64,000 nt of DNA from Rhodobacteraceae bacterium M385. GTDB taxonomy: Bacteria > Pseudomonadota > Alphaproteobacteria > Rhodobacterales > Rhodobacteraceae. A program made the position numbers and the translations under genes. Below the pieces are notes generated by a model. The model had not been told where the DNA came from. It saw nothing but the letters and a program-made list of their open reading frames with translations, and made no database searches. Positions within the stretch are counted from its first letter, which is position 1; the number at the start of each line of letters is the position of its first letter. The stretch covers positions 186,001 through 250,000 of the forward strand of contig CP081102.1 in the NCBI GenBank assembly GCA_025141835.1, in the 5' to 3' direction. Below, piece after piece: positions 62,193 to 64,000 of the stretch.

Positions 62193-63200
62193 TCAGAATT
62201 CCAATGCCGCAGTTGAACGCAGCAGGTCGCACACGCCATCGACATCGAGTTGCTCGGTATTGCTGGAGTGATAGCCTTCCCGCATCAGATCGCTTTCCTG
62301 CTCCCCATCCACGCCATCTACAGTGAACTTGTCGTAGTTCAGGTTGCGACCGTCCTGGCGAACACGGAAGAACCCGCCGAGATCTTCGGCACGCGCAAGC
62401 TCCTCGACGCTAAGCAGAGCCTCATAGTCCTTTTCCCCGTGCCGCTTACCGATCACCTTCACCGGGACGTCGGCGCGGTTCATCAACCTGCTGACGGACT
62501 CCGTCAGCGTGGTAAGCGGTGCAGCCGGAGCCTTCTGCACGAAAACGTCACCGCGCGAGCCGTGTTCGAATGCAAAAAGAACTAGATCGACCGACTGTTC
62601 CAGCGTCATCATGAAGCGCGTCATTGTTGGCTTCGTGACAGTCATGGGCTTGCCGTCCAGTATCTGCTGCATGAACAGCGGGATCACAGATCCGCGGGAG
62701 CCTACAACGTTACCATACCGCGTGATCGAGATACGCGTGTCTGCGCTATCACGCGCCTTTGCGACGACAACTTTCTCCATCATCGCCTTCGAAATGCCCA
62801 TGGCATTGATCGGATAGACTGCCTTGTCGGTGCTTAGGCAAACGACACGCGACACGCCCGCCGCGATCGCTGCGGTCAAAACGTTCTCGGTGCCCATAAC
62901 ATTGGTTTTGACGGCTTCCATGGGAAAGAATTCGCACGATGGCACCTGTTTAAGGGCCGCGGCATGAAACACATAATCGACACTCGACATCGCCGAAGCA
63001 ACCGAGCTGATGTCGCGCACATCGCCGATATAGAATCGCAACTTATCCGAGTTGTACTTAAGTCGAAGATCCTCTTGTTTTTTCTCATCGCGGCTGAACA
63101 CGCGGATTTCTCCGATGCCGCTGTCAATGAATCGGTCTAATACCGTTGATCCGAATGAACCGGTGCCACCAGTAATTAATAGGGTTTTGCCCTCGAACAT
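62193..63200 (-). CDS. capE: UDP-GlcNAc 4,6-dehydratase/5-epimerase
   Basis: A 335-residue SDR enzyme that starts UDP-L-FucNAc synthesis by inverting 4,6-dehydration of UDP-GlcNAc. Seen motifs are LLITGGTGSFGSTVL, FHAAALKQVPSCEFFPMEAVKTN and STDKAVYPINAMGISKAMMEK, typical of the CapE/FnlA branch. PseB gives the same 4-keto product, so the adjacent aminotransferase could share it. Start fixed at MFEGKTLL (63200). It lies 13 bases after the aminotransferase. Confidence 0.92.
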   Translation of the reverse strand: MFEGKTLLITGGTGSFGSTVLDRFIDSGIGEIRVFSRDEKKQEDLRLKYNSDKLRFYIGDVRDISSVASAMSSVDYVFHAAALKQVPSCEFFPMEAVKTNVMGTENVLTAAIAAGVSRVVCLSTDKAVYPINAMGISKAMMEKVVVAKARDSADTRISITRYGNVVGSRGSVIPLFMQQILDGKPMTVTKPTMTRFMMTLEQSVDLVLFAFEHGSRGDVFVQKAPAAPLTTLTESVSRLMNRADVPVKVIGKRHGEKDYEALLSVEELARAEDLGGFFRVRQDGRNLNYDKFTVDGVDGEQESDLMREGYHSSNTEQLDVDGVCDLLRSTAALEF

Positions 63201-63213
63201 CGTGTGTCTCACT

Positions 63214-64000
63214 TCAAAAAATAGTTTGGTATCCAGCGGGCTCAAGCAGGCATTTGACCACTGTATCCTGCTCCCTCTCGGTCATGTCAAAGTAGAGCGG
63301 CAGGCTGATTGAGCGATCATAGTAGGCTTCGGCAACAGGGAATTGCAACGGATCGAAGCCCAGCGCGCGGTAATAGGGCTGCCTCGTAACCGGGATGTAA
63401 TGCACATTCACTCCGATGCCGTGGGAGCGCAATTTTTCGAACAAGTGGCGCCGCGCAAGGGGGGTGCTGCCTTCGGCAAGGCGCATCACATAAAGATGCC
63501 ACGACGACTGGTTTTCGTCGCTATCCAACACCGGGCGCAGAATGTCACTGCCGCTCAGTAGCCGGTCGTAGCGCTCTGCTAGCTTACGCCGACGCGCGAC
63601 GAAGGCGTCCAAGCGGGACATTTGAGAAAGGCCCAAAGCCGCCTGCAATTCGGTCATCCGGTAATTGAAGCCAAGCTCTTGCTGCTCATAGTACCAAGGT
63701 CCGTCGTTGCTTTCCATTTCTACAGGATCGCGCGTGATGCCGTGGCTCCGAAAAGACGCCAGCTTGCGGGCCAGTGCCGGATCGTTGGTGGTGATCGCGC
63801 CGCCCTCGCCAGTGGTGATGATCTTGACCGGGTGGAAGCTGAACACACACAGATCGCTGTAGGGACAGGAGCCGACGAATTGACCGCCATATTGCGCGCC
63901 AATTGCATGCGATGCGTCCTCGACGACGCGAAAGCCATATTTCTTGCGCAGGATGTCAAGCGCCTTCATATCGCAGCTGCGGCCCGTCAAATGAACGGGG
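63214..64000 (-). CDS. DegT/DnrJ/EryC1 aminotransferase, PseC-like (5' part beyond window)
   Basis: At least 261 residues of a PLP sugar aminotransferase continue off the right edge. Conserved parts are VVEDASHAIGAQYGG, the PLP lysine in FSFHPVKIITTGEGG, FNYRMTELQAALGLSQ and GVNVHYIPVTRQPYYRALGF. The ending is most like PseC, which aminates C4 of the 4-keto sugar from PseB for pseudaminic acid. Here it may use the CapE product for a 4-amino sugar of the surface glycan. Confidence 0.85.
   Translation of the reverse strand, partial: PVHLTGRSCDMKALDILRKKYGFRVVEDASHAIGAQYGGQFVGSCPYSDLCVFSFHPVKIITTGEGGAITTNDPALARKLASFRSHGITRDPVEMESNDGPWYYEQQELGFNYRMTELQAALGLSQMSRLDAFVARRRKLAERYDRLLSGSDILRPVLDSDENQSSWHLYVMRLAEGSTPLARRHLFEKLRSHGIGVNVHYIPVTRQPYYRALGFDPLQFPVAEAYYDRSISLPLYFDMTEREQDTVVKCLLEPAGYQTIF

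Noticed and set aside
62193..63200. PseB instead of CapE
   Set aside because: PseB fits the fold, but capF and capG directly follow and the STDKAVYPINAMGISKAMMEK block is of the CapE/FnlA kind.

Overview
The window looks like a chromosomal segment of a Rhodobacterales (Roseobacter-type) alphaproteobacterium. The pointers are high GC, a serC-serA pair with a structured leader, an SOS box of the alphaproteobacterial form GTTC-N7-GTTC, IalB-like proteins, an R. etli-type asparaginase and many short overlapping operons. Genus and species cannot be fixed from the sequence alone. No tRNA, rRNA or CRISPR array was seen.

Layout. 1-4.4 kb: end of a probable hydrolase, serC leader, serC, serA, a thiolase. 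4.4-18.4 kb: pbpC with a giant alpha-2-macroglobulin-like lipoprotein-class protein (periplasmic envelope surveillance pair), a hybrid histidine kinase, an asparaginase, two tandem IalB-like genes, rlmN and two tandem copies of a 61-aa exported/membrane peptide with identical protein sequence. 18.6-30.4 kb: L,D-transpeptidase, SDR protein, queG, GST, mtgA, a class II aldolase with a divergent LysR regulator, OmpA/GNAT/MoCF operon, sfsA, map, an unknown exported protein, radC. 30.5-44.3 kb: a substrate-binding/OmpA fusion and an unknown anchored protein, secA, a parvulin, argJ, mutT, a 46-aa small protein, hemH with a methyltransferase-like gene, comF, grxC, marR, ubiG, prolyl aminopeptidase. 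44.3-47.4 kb: an SOS-boxed dnaE2 whose 3' end stops inside a palindromic repeat cluster and lacks the usual C-terminal OB domain.

48.2-56.6 kb is a run of eight almost continuously overlapping plus-strand genes: CDP-alcohol phosphatidyltransferase, membrane sulfatase-type enzyme, flippase-like membrane protein, then a THI5-like ABC transporter with a fused double permease, a GT4 glycosyltransferase and an FkbM methyltransferase. This is the best candidate here for an uncharacterised system, probably building or moving a modified envelope lipid or glycan, but no substrate can be assigned.

56.7-58.5 kb is mobile-DNA debris: a tyrosine integrase with a nonsense codon and a frameshift, a frameshifted small DNA-binding gene and an IS3-type remnant. 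It separates the core-like genome from an AT-richer surface-polysaccharide locus (58.5-64 kb) that holds the UDP-N-acetyl-L-fucosamine set capE-capF-capG, a Wzy-like polymerase and a PseC-type aminotransferase cut by the window edge.

Structural DNA of note: two clusters of perfect palindromes centred on TTGCAA at gene 3' ends, four copies of a dispersed TTCATCTTGGCAAA-type repeat with hairpins, and a terminator whose 3' arm also supplies the thiolase ribosome binding site.
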